Shown here one piece after another: positions 1 to 6,815 of a stretch of 32,766 nt of DNA (its first letter is position 1; each line of letters starts with the position of its first letter). Both the position numbers and the translations under genes were made by a program. This stretch comes from CAG-238 sp963601575 (GTDB lineage: Bacteria; Bacillota; Clostridia; Peptostreptococcales; Anaerovoracaceae), in contig CAVCFO010000016.1 in the NCBI GenBank assembly GCA_963601575.1, forward strand, positions 1-32,766. Direction: 5' to 3'. Under the pieces are notes generated by a model. The model ran no database searches. It worked only from the letters and a program-made list of their open reading frames with translations, and was not told where the DNA came from.

Positions 1-2
1 TG

Positions 3-86
3 ATTGCAAAGGATAAAAATACGCTGCCGTTGGCAAGTAAGTATTTCATTGATTTCTTGTTCGCACACATTGAGGAATTAGCTTAA
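3..86 (+). CDS. C-terminal tail of a gene entering from the left, possibly a LysR-type regulator
   Basis: An open frame enters the window and stops at TAA 84-86. It encodes about 27 residues ending FAHIEELA. The pattern of a proline-leucine pair, then an aromatic residue, then a short helix is common at the end of LysR effector domains, so I suggest a LysR tail. The fragment is too short to be sure. No ribosome binding site or terminator can be assigned. Confidence 0.35.
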   Translation: MAKDKNTLPLASKYFIDFLFAHIEELA

Positions 87-292
87 ATATTCTGTGAGGC
101 AGGGCTACCTGCATCAACGCCAGGTATTGGACAGGTTTTGCAGAGCCTGTTCGATGCTGCAATTGGAGGATAATGTATGGTAAATACTTTTTACTCGCGG
201 TCCGGTGCGGTTCAGCACGGAACTGGACCGCCTGGACAAGCGTATGTCTGATGAATGACTGGATCTGCTTGCCGAGTGCGTAAGCGCGAGAA
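87..292. other. Gene-free stretch with decayed coding traces
   Basis: No credible gene is seen. Short frames with coding-like composition occur, for example a piece reading FSTELDRLDKRMSDE that meets a stop near 258, and a piece reading PGIGQVLQSLFDAAIGG upstream. They lie in different frames and lack starts. I read this as eroded remnants of accessory genes, consistent with the truncated genes just downstream. Confidence 0.3.
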
Positions 293-386
293 TGTCACGA
301 AAAATATATAATATTCGCGACATCAATCCCAGCTCATTTCCCTGATTTGCGCCAAATGTCCCGAATAATATATAAAATTTGGGACA
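293..386. promoter_or_regulatory. Two related 30-bp dyads, probable operator pair
   Basis: Two 30-bp imperfect palindromes lie at 293-322 and 357-386. Each has the form TGTCNCGAA, 12 A/T bases, then TTNGNGACA. They match at 25 of 30 positions, including the whole ATATATAA core. Centres are 64 bp apart, about six helical turns. They sit upstream of the AlbA_2 regulator remnant. Duplication, symmetry and conserved A/T cores suggest binding sites for a dimeric DNA-binding protein, possibly the AlbA_2 protein itself (inference). The TATATAAT cores could also serve as -10 elements. Confidence 0.55.
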
Positions 387-420
387 CTCAGTGCTTTTCA
401 TGACGCTCCTGCTACTCATT

Positions 421-475
421 ATTCTAACCAGAGCGGTTGACAACGACGATTAGAATGGTTAGAATATGGGTAGAA
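421..475 (+). promoter_or_regulatory. Sigma-A promoter embedded in TTAGAAT repeats
   Basis: TTGACA (437-442), a 17-bp gap and TAGAAT (460-465) form a near-consensus promoter for the AlbA_2 remnant. The -10 lies in a series of direct repeats: TTAGAAT at 450-456 and 459-465, and GTAGAAT at 470-476 (approximate end). An inverted copy ATTCTAACCA at 421-430 pairs perfectly with TGGTTAGAAT at 456-465. The arrangement looks like operator repeats that would occlude RNA polymerase. The regulator is unknown; autoregulation is an inference. Confidence 0.6.
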
Positions 476-496
476 TAGAGCTGAGAGGTGAGCAGA

Positions 497-871
497 ATGA
501 AATTCCAGGAAACAGAAACGGTTGAGCTAAAGTCCATTGTGATGGACGACATCAAAAAGGAAATCATTGCTTTTGCAAACTGTGACGGCGGTACGGTCTA
601 TGTGGGCGTTGCGGACGACGGCACGGTGCTGGGCGTTGAGAACGCCGATGAATGCGCCTTGCAAATCTCCAATATGGTGCGGGATGCCATAAAGCCGGAT
701 GTCACCATGTTCATTCACTATGAAACGCTGGACTGCGAGGGAAAAGCGGTCGTGGCCGTCAACATCCAGCGCGGCACGAACCGCCCTTATTATCTGGCAA
801 AGAAGGGACTGCGGCCCGAAGGTGTCTATGTGCGGCAGGGCTATTCTTCATTGAACTGTAAAGCTCTATAA
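497..871 (+). pseudogene. Truncated AlbA_2 (Schlafen-type) transcriptional regulator
   Basis: The frame begins at ATG 497 after GAGAGGTG; a GTG at 488 is possible but overlaps that site. It encodes an AlbA_2 (Schlafen AAA_4) domain: E-x-VELK at the start, KKEIIAFANCDGG near residues 18-30, VGVADDG near 35-41, and the late motif GVYVRQGYSS. Full-length relatives continue into a GHKL-like ATPase and winged-helix region, reaching several hundred residues. Here homology stops right after VRQGYSS and the frame runs into a different gene. The N-terminal domain looks undamaged and the promoter is intact, so a short DNA-binding fragment could still be made. I class it as a pseudogene caused by a deletion or recombination at about 848-858. 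Confidence 0.75.
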
Positions 872-1061
872 GCTGAAAAGCGAGCTGGAGACGCAGTATG
901 GCTGTCATGTGTGGGTGCTTGCACAGGACTTGTCTCAGCCAGACGCCGCCTATGAGGTTTTCAATTACACCTTGGAACAGAATATCACCATTGATGTGCT
1001 GGTCAACAACGCAGGGGTTGGTGACTTCGGTAACTTCTGGGAGGTGGACGCCTGGCGGCAC
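855..1061 (+). pseudogene. Internal fragment of a short-chain dehydrogenase (DltE/COG0300-like)
   Basis: A frame without its own start reads KLYKLKSELETQYGCHV, then AQDLS, IDVLVNNAGVGDFG and WEVDAW. This is the middle of a classical SDR: the helix after the second Rossmann strand, the DLS loop, and the NNAG motif. Neither the N-terminal TGxxxGIG motif nor the catalytic YxxxK is present. The left edge abuts the cut AlbA_2 gene and the right edge abuts the 3' end of the opposing LysR gene. It is a relic trapped between two recombination junctions. Confidence 0.75.
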
Positions 1062-1065
1062 TTTT

Positions 1066-1944
1066 TTATAAAACACTATCCTTTACAATGGATAAGAAAT
1101 CCTTTAAGGGCTTATTGTTTTGCAGTGTACGATAATAGATGCCGAAGGATTCTGTTCCGGCATCCTCCATGGGAATGGCTGCAAGGTCTTCATCGTTTGG
1201 TACGAGGACTTCCGGCAAAAGAAAAACACCATAGCGGGCTTTTGCTAAAAAAATTGCTGTAATTGTCGATTCACAAAAATACAGATCTTCCGGATCGCGG
1301 CCCGCAATCATTTCACTTTGCATCCCCGCAGTAAAGAAACTGGACTTGGTTGTATCAAACAGGATCAAGCGTTCCTGCTGCAAGTCCTGTTTTGTAATGA
1401 TACTTTTTGAAGCCAGCGGATGTTCAGCAGAACACACACATACAACAGGACTTTTCACCAGTTCTTTATAGATTCCAGGATGTCGAGCCGATGTGTCTTT
1501 GATTGCAAGGACAGCATCGGCTTTTTCTTCGTCTAAGAGACGAAATAGCAGTGGCAGTGAATCCTTCATGTAGATTTGAGGATGTATATCGGGATATAAT
1601 GCTGCAAATTTCAACAGAATTTCCGGCAGACATTGCAGATAGCCATCCACATGGCAACCGATAGCAAAGGAACGTATATCACGTTCGTGCATCGTTTCAA
1701 AGCGCTTTTGCGCACGCATGGATGTGGTTACAATCGTTCGTGCATCCTCTACAAGCAGATGCCCTGCATGAGTCAATTCTACGGAGTGTGTTGTGCGTAC
1801 AAACAGCTTCACATTCAGTTCCGTTTCTAAGGAGCGAATCTGATGCGTAACCGCTGGCTGTGTCACATTCAAAAGCTCTGCTGCTCTGGCAAAATTCAAA
1901 GTTTCGGCAACCGTCAAAAAGCAAGAAAGCTGAAAGGTATTCAT
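1066..1944 (-). CDS. LysR-family transcriptional regulator
   Basis: A 292-residue LysR-type regulator, the usual family length. Residues 1-60 form the winged helix-turn-helix, with ARAAELLNVTQPAVTHQI as the recognition region and the expected LELTHAG-like segment (VELTHAG). Residues from about 90 form the periplasmic-binding-like effector domain. It is transcribed away from the cupin-SDR-ADC-ALDH-crotonase operon, across a 133-bp gap holding a perfect 19-bp palindrome with LysR-box geometry. This is the standard layout for a regulator that controls the divergent operon in response to a pathway metabolite; the effector is unknown. The start ATG at 1944 has a modest AAAGGG upstream. Its 3' end runs directly into the SDR relic. 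Confidence 0.93.
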   Translation of the reverse strand: MNTFQLSCFLTVAETLNFARAAELLNVTQPAVTHQIRSLETELNVKLFVRTTHSVELTHAGHLLVEDARTIVTTSMRAQKRFETMHERDIRSFAIGCHVDGYLQCLPEILLKFAALYPDIHPQIYMKDSLPLLFRLLDEEKADAVLAIKDTSARHPGIYKELVKSPVVCVCSAEHPLASKSIITKQDLQQERLILFDTTKSSFFTAGMQSEMIAGRDPEDLYFCESTITAIFLAKARYGVFLLPEVLVPNDEDLAAIPMEDAGTESFGIYYRTLQNNKPLKDFLSIVKDSVL

Positions 1945-1964
1945 CCAATGTCACGCCCTTTCTG

Positions 1965-1983
1965 TAATAAAAGTCTTTTATTA
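1965..1983. promoter_or_regulatory. Perfect 19-bp palindrome, LysR-type operator
   Basis: TAATAAAAGTCTTTTATTA is a perfect 9-1-9 palindrome in the LysR/cupin intergenic region. It contains the T-N11-A arrangement (T1968, A1980) expected of a LysR box. It lies 21 bp from the LysR start codon, so it could mediate autorepression and act as the recognition site for activating the divergent operon. Confidence 0.75.
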
Positions 1984-2023
1984 AGTATAACGCTTTTTGA
2001 ATTCCATTTCAAGAGAATGTGCC

Positions 2024-2029
2024 TATAAT
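2024..2029 (+). promoter_or_regulatory. -10 element of the catabolic operon
   Basis: TATAAT matches the sigma-A -10 consensus. No good -35 lies 16-18 bp upstream (the position reads ATTCCA), which fits a promoter needing activation by the divergent LysR protein. The cupin gene follows after a strong AGGAGGTG at 2063-2070. Confidence 0.55.
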
Positions 2030-2077
2030 AAAAAGCAGATGAAGATAATTTCATCATCAAACAGGAGGTGAAAAAAT

Positions 2078-2431
2078 ATGAGTTACAAAATTGTCCGAAA
2101 AGAAGATGCGACTTTTTATGAGGCCCCGGGACATTATGACATGCGTCCGACGCGGCTGCATAACCCGCAGGATGTCAATGATGGCCGCATGATCATGGGA
2201 CTGTCTCATTTTCTCCCTGGTGGTGGCTGCGAGTTTGGGGCCAATCCACTGGAAAGCATCTATTACATCATTGAGGGTGAAATGGACATTGAGACTGAAG
2301 ACGGTGAGAAGACCACTTTGCACAAGGGCGATTCCTTTCATTGTGGGCCCAACACAAAAAAAGGCATTAAGAATAATGGCTGCGTAACCTGCCAGATGCT
2401 TGTTTGCCTTTTGCCACCAGATAAAAATTAA
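2078..2431 (+). CDS. Small cupin-domain protein, first gene of catabolic operon
   Basis: A 117-residue single-domain cupin with an excellent AGGAGGTG site. The double-stranded beta-helix core is visible as LESIYYIIEGEMDIETEDGE (about residues 67-86) followed by LHKGDSFHCGPNTKKGIKNNG. Classical cupins bind metal through a G-x5-HxH-x3-4-E-x6-G motif and a later His. Here the HxH region reads GGGCEFGAN and the late histidine position is occupied by lysine, so canonical metal binding looks unlikely or altered. It may be an isomerase, a lyase, or a small-molecule sensor for the pathway. It is 15 bp from the SDR and clearly co-transcribed. The reaction is unknown. Confidence 0.85.
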   Translation: MSYKIVRKEDATFYEAPGHYDMRPTRLHNPQDVNDGRMIMGLSHFLPGGGCEFGANPLESIYYIIEGEMDIETEDGEKTTLHKGDSFHCGPNTKKGIKNNGCVTCQMLVCLLPPDKN

Positions 2432-2446
2432 AAGGAGGATTCGATT

Positions 2447-3229
2447 ATGACAACATTATTTGATTTGACCGGTAAGAAGGCAGTGGTTGTCGGTGGTGCC
2501 GGTGGTATCGGCCAGGCGATTGCAGAAGGTCTTGCAGAAGCCGGTGCGCAGGTGATGATCTCTAGCCGCAAAGAAGATTCCCTGAAACGTGCCCAGAATG
2601 AGATTAAAAAGAACTGCGGCGCAGACATTCTTTACCACGCAGCAGATGCTTCTGTGGAAACGGATGTCGAGGCACTGCTTCAGGCAGCGGTTGCCCAGAT
2701 GGGAACGGTGGATATTCTGGTCAATTCTCAGGGTTTCAACAAGAAGTTCCCCGGCACCGAGTTTCCGGTAGATATGTGGGATGCAATGTTCAATGCCAAT
2801 GTGAAGTCCATCATGCTGACCTGCAAACATTTTGGTAAGTACATGAAAGAGCATGATATTCACGGAAAGATCATCAATCTCTCTTCTGTCCGTGGTATTC
2901 GCGCGGTTGCAAATGGCGGCGGCGGTAATGTGGGCTACTGCGCTACCAAGGGTGCCGTGGAGATGATGACAAAAGCGTATGCTTCCGATCTTCGTCCCAA
3001 TATTCAGGTAAATGCGATTGGCCCGACCATTACCTATACGCCTATGATGGTTGGCCTTCTTCCTGATAACGAGGATGATCGCAATAAGATTGCAGCCGGT
3101 ATGCCTGCACAGCGAATCGGTCGTCCGGAAGACTGCAAGGGCCCTGCTATTTTCCTCGCTTCTTCCGCTTCTGATTTTGTCACAGGTTCCACGATCTACC
3201 CTGATGGCGGTTTGACTGCAATCGGTTAA
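2447..3229 (+). CDS. Short-chain dehydrogenase/reductase (gluconate 5-dehydrogenase-like)
   Basis: A 260-residue classical SDR. The cofactor motif GGAGGIG is at residues 16-22. The usual NNAG is NSQG near 93-96. The catalytic residues are Ser146/147 in NLSSVRG and Tyr164/Lys168 in YCATK. PDGG near the C terminus closes the fold. The first half resembles gluconate 5-dehydrogenase-type enzymes that oxidise or reduce secondary alcohols. AAAGGAGG precedes the ATG, and the next gene begins 13 bp after the stop. In this operon it probably interconverts a hydroxyl and a ketone of the substrate, preparing a beta-dicarbonyl for later C-C cleavage (inference). The cofactor cannot be read with certainty; Ser39-Ser40-Arg41 after the second strand would suit NADP as well as NAD. 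Confidence 0.9.
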   Translation: MTTLFDLTGKKAVVVGGAGGIGQAIAEGLAEAGAQVMISSRKEDSLKRAQNEIKKNCGADILYHAADASVETDVEALLQAAVAQMGTVDILVNSQGFNKKFPGTEFPVDMWDAMFNANVKSIMLTCKHFGKYMKEHDIHGKIINLSSVRGIRAVANGGGGNVGYCATKGAVEMMTKAYASDLRPNIQVNAIGPTITYTPMMVGLLPDNEDDRNKIAAGMPAQRIGRPEDCKGPAIFLASSASDFVTGSTIYPDGGLTAIG

Positions 3230-3242
3230 GGGAGGTACGCTT

Positions 3243-4112
3243 ATGGGCTTTCAGTTTGAAAAGAACAAAGTATATGAGATGCCTGTGTTCTTCGGGCCTA
3301 TGCCCGGAAATAAGAATTTGGACGCCAATGGCAGATACACGCTGATGAAACCCGCCGATGTGGAGGCATTGACTGTTCAGTTTGAAACGAACCCGGCTCA
3401 GCTTGAGAAGCTACTTCCAGGTGGATTTACGTTGCGGGCACCGATTTTTTCAGCAGCAGAATGTGAATTTGCCAATATCGGTTACTTTGGAGGCCACACT
3501 TATACGCTGTTGAACCTTTCCATTCCTGTTCATTATCATGGCGCAGAAGAAAATTTGGACGGCGATCTGATCCTTGTCATGTTTGAAAATGCGGCTGACC
3601 CGATTGTAGGTGGACGTGACTTGCTGGGATACAGCAAAATCTACGCAGATATGCCGCGTTATATCAAAAACGGCAAAACGATCCGTGCGTCGGCTTCCAG
3701 TTGGGGCTTCCGATTCATGGATATGAAATTGAATTTGGAACAGGCGCCACCGGCAGCCGATGAGATGAAACAACTCGCAGCTTCCAGCCAAGGCAAATTC
3801 AATTACAAGTACATTCAGACAACCCCATACAAGGAAATGGGATATGGTTCCGGTGGTGCGGATGTTTGCTATCCAACATTCAATCCCAAAGCGTGGGAAA
3901 AACCCGTGGACTATCCGTTTGTACTGCGTCAGCCAGAAACCAGCTTCTGCGGTGGCGAAATCCAATTTTATGAACCGGCAGATGATGAAATGCCGAATTA
4001 CGCACATATCGCCAGATTCCTGGCAAATCTTGAAATCAAGCGGTATTTGGGGGCGCAGCACTCACTGTATAACGACCCTTGCGATTATTCTCACTTATAC
4101 CGCCTCAAATAA
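3243..4112 (+). CDS. Acetoacetate decarboxylase-superfamily protein
   Basis: A 289-residue protein of the acetoacetate decarboxylase (ADC) fold. The segment DPIVGGRDLLGYSKIYADMP aligns with the ADC motif in which GRE-x-YPKK carries the Schiff-base lysine. That lysine appears conserved as Lys132. The next residue, a second lysine that lowers its pKa in acetoacetate decarboxylase, is Ile133 here. The protein is also longer than the roughly 245 residues of clostridial Adc. Both points suggest a related reaction on a different beta-keto acid, or an aldolase/dehydratase-type Schiff-base reaction as known elsewhere in the superfamily. GGGAGGT precedes the ATG. It sits between the SDR and the aldehyde dehydrogenase in one operon. 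Confidence 0.8.
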   Translation: MGFQFEKNKVYEMPVFFGPMPGNKNLDANGRYTLMKPADVEALTVQFETNPAQLEKLLPGGFTLRAPIFSAAECEFANIGYFGGHTYTLLNLSIPVHYHGAEENLDGDLILVMFENAADPIVGGRDLLGYSKIYADMPRYIKNGKTIRASASSWGFRFMDMKLNLEQAPPAADEMKQLAASSQGKFNYKYIQTTPYKEMGYGSGGADVCYPTFNPKAWEKPVDYPFVLRQPETSFCGGEIQFYEPADDEMPNYAHIARFLANLEIKRYLGAQHSLYNDPCDYSHLYRLK

Positions 4113-4133
4113 ATACAGAAAGAGGTAAACACT

Positions 4134-5651
4134 ATGGCTATTGACAGAAAAAAATACTGCGTCTATGGCGAATGGCGCGAATCCAAGACCGATACCTATA
4201 TGCCTGTTACTGATTCCAGTACGGGTGAAGTGATTGCGGAAGTTCCGCGCTGCACCCAGGAAGAAGTTGAAGAAGCAATCGCTTCCGCACAGGAAGCCTT
4301 CCAGAGCTGGTCACAGCTTTCTCTGAGCCGCCGTACTCAGATGATGTTTAAGTGGCGTGAGGTGCTTGTTGCCCATCTTGACGAACTGACACATCTTTGC
4401 GCCCAGGAACTCGGTAAGAACCTGAATGAAGCAAAGGGCGACATTCTCAAAGCAATCGAACCGACCGAGCTTGCTTGCTCGCTCCCGCTGGCAATTCAGG
4501 GCAGCGGTGCCTTGCAGGTCACAACTGGTTTTGACTGCAATACCTATCGTATGCCGCTGGGCGTTGTAGCAGGTATTGTTCCTTTTAACTTCCCGGCTAT
4601 GATTCCCTGGGGCTGGATGGTCCCGTTGGCGATTGCAACCGGTAATACGGTTGTCTTAAAGGCGGCTTCACCCACTCCGCTGACTTCTATGCGTATGCTG
4701 GAGCTGTTTTATAACGAGGCCGGTTTCCCGAAGGGCGTTGTCAACCTTGTTACTTGCAGTCACCATGAGGCCGATATTCTTCTTACCGATCCGCGGGTCA
4801 AGGCAGTAACCTTTGTCGGCACTACTCGCGTTGGCAAGGAAATTTACTCCAAGGCCGCAGCAAACGGTAAGCGTGTTCAGGCACAGTGTGAAGCCAAGAA
4901 CCATGCGCTTGTGCTGGAAGACTGTGATCTGGAAAGTACCGTTAATGCGGTTATCAATTCCTCCTTTGGCTGCGCCGGTATGCGCTGCATGGCTTTGCCG
5001 GTTATTTGTGTTCAGGAAAGCATTGCTGACAAATTTGTTGCTCTGCTGAAGAAGAAAGCACAGGAAATGGTTGTTGGCTGTGCCTATGATCCTAAGACCA
5101 ACCTTGGACCTGTTGTTTCTGCGGCACATAAGCAGAAAGTATCCGACTGGATTCAGAAGGGCATCGATGAAGGAGCCGAGCTGGTTCTTGACGGCCGCAA
5201 CATTGTTGTTCCCGGCTTTGAAAACGGCTTCTTCCTTGGGCCTACGATTCTCGATCATGTAAAACCCGGTATGAGTGTTGGTGATCGTGAAATCTTTGGA
5301 CCGGTGGTTTGCATTAAGAGAGTCAAGGACTTTGAAGAAGGACTGGCAATTATGAACGCCAATCCGTTTGCAAACGGTTCCTGCATTTTCACGCAGAATG
5401 GTTACTATGCCCGCCAGTTTGAGCTGCTGACCGATGGCGGCATGGTTGGCATCAATGTCGGAATCCCTGTTCCGTCCGCTTACTATCCGTTTTCCGGTAA
5501 CAAGGATTCCTTCTTGGGCGATCAGCATGTTCTCGGTATCGACGGCTATCGTTTCTACACGAGAGCAAAGACAGTCACCAAGCACTGGTACGATGAAGAA
5601 TCCAAGAATCGAAAAGTGGATTCCTGGGAAGGCACTGTGGAACGCGCCTAA
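4134..5651 (+). CDS. CoA-acylating aldehyde dehydrogenase, MmsA/IolA family
   Basis: A 505-residue aldehyde dehydrogenase of the methylmalonate-semialdehyde dehydrogenase type. Visible are PFNFPAMIPWGWMVPLAIATGN (about 150-171, oxyanion Asn152), AKNHALVLEDCDLE (about 254-267), the catalytic Cys285 in CAGMRCMAL, and the C-terminal FSGNKDSFLGDQH and YTRAKTVTKHW. The general-base Glu of hydrolytic ALDHs is replaced (QCEAKNH), as in CoA-acylating members that use CoA as acyl acceptor. Such enzymes turn malonate or methylmalonate semialdehyde into acetyl- or propionyl-CoA with loss of CO2. In this operon it probably converts the final aldehyde to a CoA ester for energy conservation. The start follows AAAGAGGT. 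The exact substrate is not readable. Confidence 0.88.
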   Translation: MAIDRKKYCVYGEWRESKTDTYMPVTDSSTGEVIAEVPRCTQEEVEEAIASAQEAFQSWSQLSLSRRTQMMFKWREVLVAHLDELTHLCAQELGKNLNEAKGDILKAIEPTELACSLPLAIQGSGALQVTTGFDCNTYRMPLGVVAGIVPFNFPAMIPWGWMVPLAIATGNTVVLKAASPTPLTSMRMLELFYNEAGFPKGVVNLVTCSHHEADILLTDPRVKAVTFVGTTRVGKEIYSKAAANGKRVQAQCEAKNHALVLEDCDLESTVNAVINSSFGCAGMRCMALPVICVQESIADKFVALLKKKAQEMVVGCAYDPKTNLGPVVSAAHKQKVSDWIQKGIDEGAELVLDGRNIVVPGFENGFFLGPTILDHVKPGMSVGDREIFGPVVCIKRVKDFEEGLAIMNANPFANGSCIFTQNGYYARQFELLTDGGMVGINVGIPVPSAYYPFSGNKDSFLGDQHVLGIDGYRFYTRAKTVTKHWYDEESKNRKVDSWEGTVERA

Positions 5652-5684
5652 ATAAAATCAAATACCGAAAGGAGATTTTTAGTT

Positions 5685-6698
5685 ATGGAAAAACCGATGG
5701 CTGATTATGTGAAACTGCCTGAACTTGACGAATACAAGGAATGGTTCAAAGACTTTGCCGACCTTTACCGCGAAGACGGTATCCTGCAGGTCACTTGGAA
5801 AACGAAAGATGGTCCTATGCACCACAGCGGCATGTCCCACCGCGCAGTAAGCCAGCTTGTCCGTGTCCTGTCGCTGGATTACAAAAATGAGATCATCATC
5901 TTCACACACATTGGCGACAACTGGATGATCGAATCGGACGCCAATGGCTGGGATACTTATGCCAAGCTGCCGAAGGAGCGCTTCCAGCACCAGTATTTCG
6001 ATGATACCAATCTGATCAAAAATATGATTTTCGATCTGGATGTGCCTACTATTGGTGCAATTCCCGGCTCGGGCTTCCATTGGGATTCCGCTATGCTCTG
6101 TGATGTGACAATCTGCACGGAGGATACGAAAATGGAAGTTCCTCATGCGCAGGGCGGTCTGGTTCCTGGTGATGGCATGGGTCTGATGTGCCAGCACTAT
6201 TTTGGTACCAAGCGCGGCAATTACTATATGATGACCACACGGCAGTTCACGGCAAAGGATATGCTGGATTTCGGAATGGTCAGCGAAGTAGTTCCCAAGG
6301 GAGATGCCCTGAAGCGCGCATGGGAAATTGCCCGGATGTGGAAGACCATGCCGTATGAGAACCGCACCATCATGTCCAACCTAGCAAAGCGCCCGCTGAA
6401 GAAACTGCTGGTTGAAGACCTGAAACTCCATACTGTCAGCGAACAGTATGGCTCCCTGCTTCGTATTGCTGCCGGTGAACTCGGAGACGAAAACTCCGGC
6501 CAGCAGGATGAAAAATACATCAGTCGCGTCAATGACTGGCGCTATGCAACAGATGATATGGAAAAGCCGCAGACCGCGGAAAGCTGGCGTACTATGCCTG
6601 CAAAAGCTCGTGAGTGGCTGAAACAGGTTGATGCCGGAGAAATTGAAAATCCTTACGCTGCAGAACATCGCAACGAGCCGGAAGGCTATAAATTCTAA
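5685..6698 (+). CDS. Crotonase-superfamily C-C hydrolase resembling 6-oxocamphor hydrolase
   Basis: A 337-residue crotonase-fold protein, longer than ordinary enoyl-CoA hydratases. Between residues 45 and 265 it matches 6-oxocamphor hydrolase, a retro-Claisenase that hydrolyses C-C bonds of cyclic beta-diketones without CoA. The residues described as catalytic in that enzyme appear to have equivalents here: His52 (GMSHRA), His132 (GSGFHWDS), His154 (VPHAQGG), Asp163 (VPGDG) and Glu263 (VSEQYGS). The His154-Asp163 spacing of nine is the same as in the reference as I remember it. The C-terminal 70 residues (from about 270) are extra. AAAGGAG precedes ATG 5685; an in-frame ATG at 5697 is a weaker alternative. 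It is the last gene of the operon, followed by a terminator. An annotation as simple enoyl-CoA hydratase would probably be wrong. Confidence 0.8.
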   Translation: MEKPMADYVKLPELDEYKEWFKDFADLYREDGILQVTWKTKDGPMHHSGMSHRAVSQLVRVLSLDYKNEIIIFTHIGDNWMIESDANGWDTYAKLPKERFQHQYFDDTNLIKNMIFDLDVPTIGAIPGSGFHWDSAMLCDVTICTEDTKMEVPHAQGGLVPGDGMGLMCQHYFGTKRGNYYMMTTRQFTAKDMLDFGMVSEVVPKGDALKRAWEIARMWKTMPYENRTIMSNLAKRPLKKLLVEDLKLHTVSEQYGSLLRIAAGELGDENSGQQDEKYISRVNDWRYATDDMEKPQTAESWRTMPAKAREWLKQVDAGEIENPYAAEHRNEPEGYKF

Positions 6699-6770
6699 AT
6701 AAGAAAATAGTCTTTTGGCAGCTGTAAATCCTAAAATAAAGATGCACAAAAATTATCAAATGATGAATGA

Positions 6771-6802
6771 AAGAGATGCCCCGGCGGGGCATCTCTTTTT
6801 TT
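6771..6802 (+). terminator. Strong intrinsic terminator of the catabolic operon
   Basis: AGAGATGCCCC (6772-6782) and GGGGCATCTCT (6786-6796) form a perfect 11-bp stem with a 3-nt loop, followed by a run of T to 6802. It ends the operon 73 bp after the crotonase gene. The convergent surface-protein gene stops at 6816, and the A-rich left flank could help termination from that side too. Confidence 0.92.
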
Positions 6803-6815
6803 CAAAAGCAATAAA

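Noticed and set aside
4668..5585. Long minus-strand open frame opposite the ALDH gene
   Set aside because: It shadows the codon bias of the ALDH gene, has no ribosome binding site and resembles nothing known.
5685..6698. Simple enoyl-CoA hydratase annotation
   Set aside because: The protein is too long and has the His/Asp/Glu set of the 6-oxocamphor hydrolase type at matching positions, which ordinary hydratases lack.
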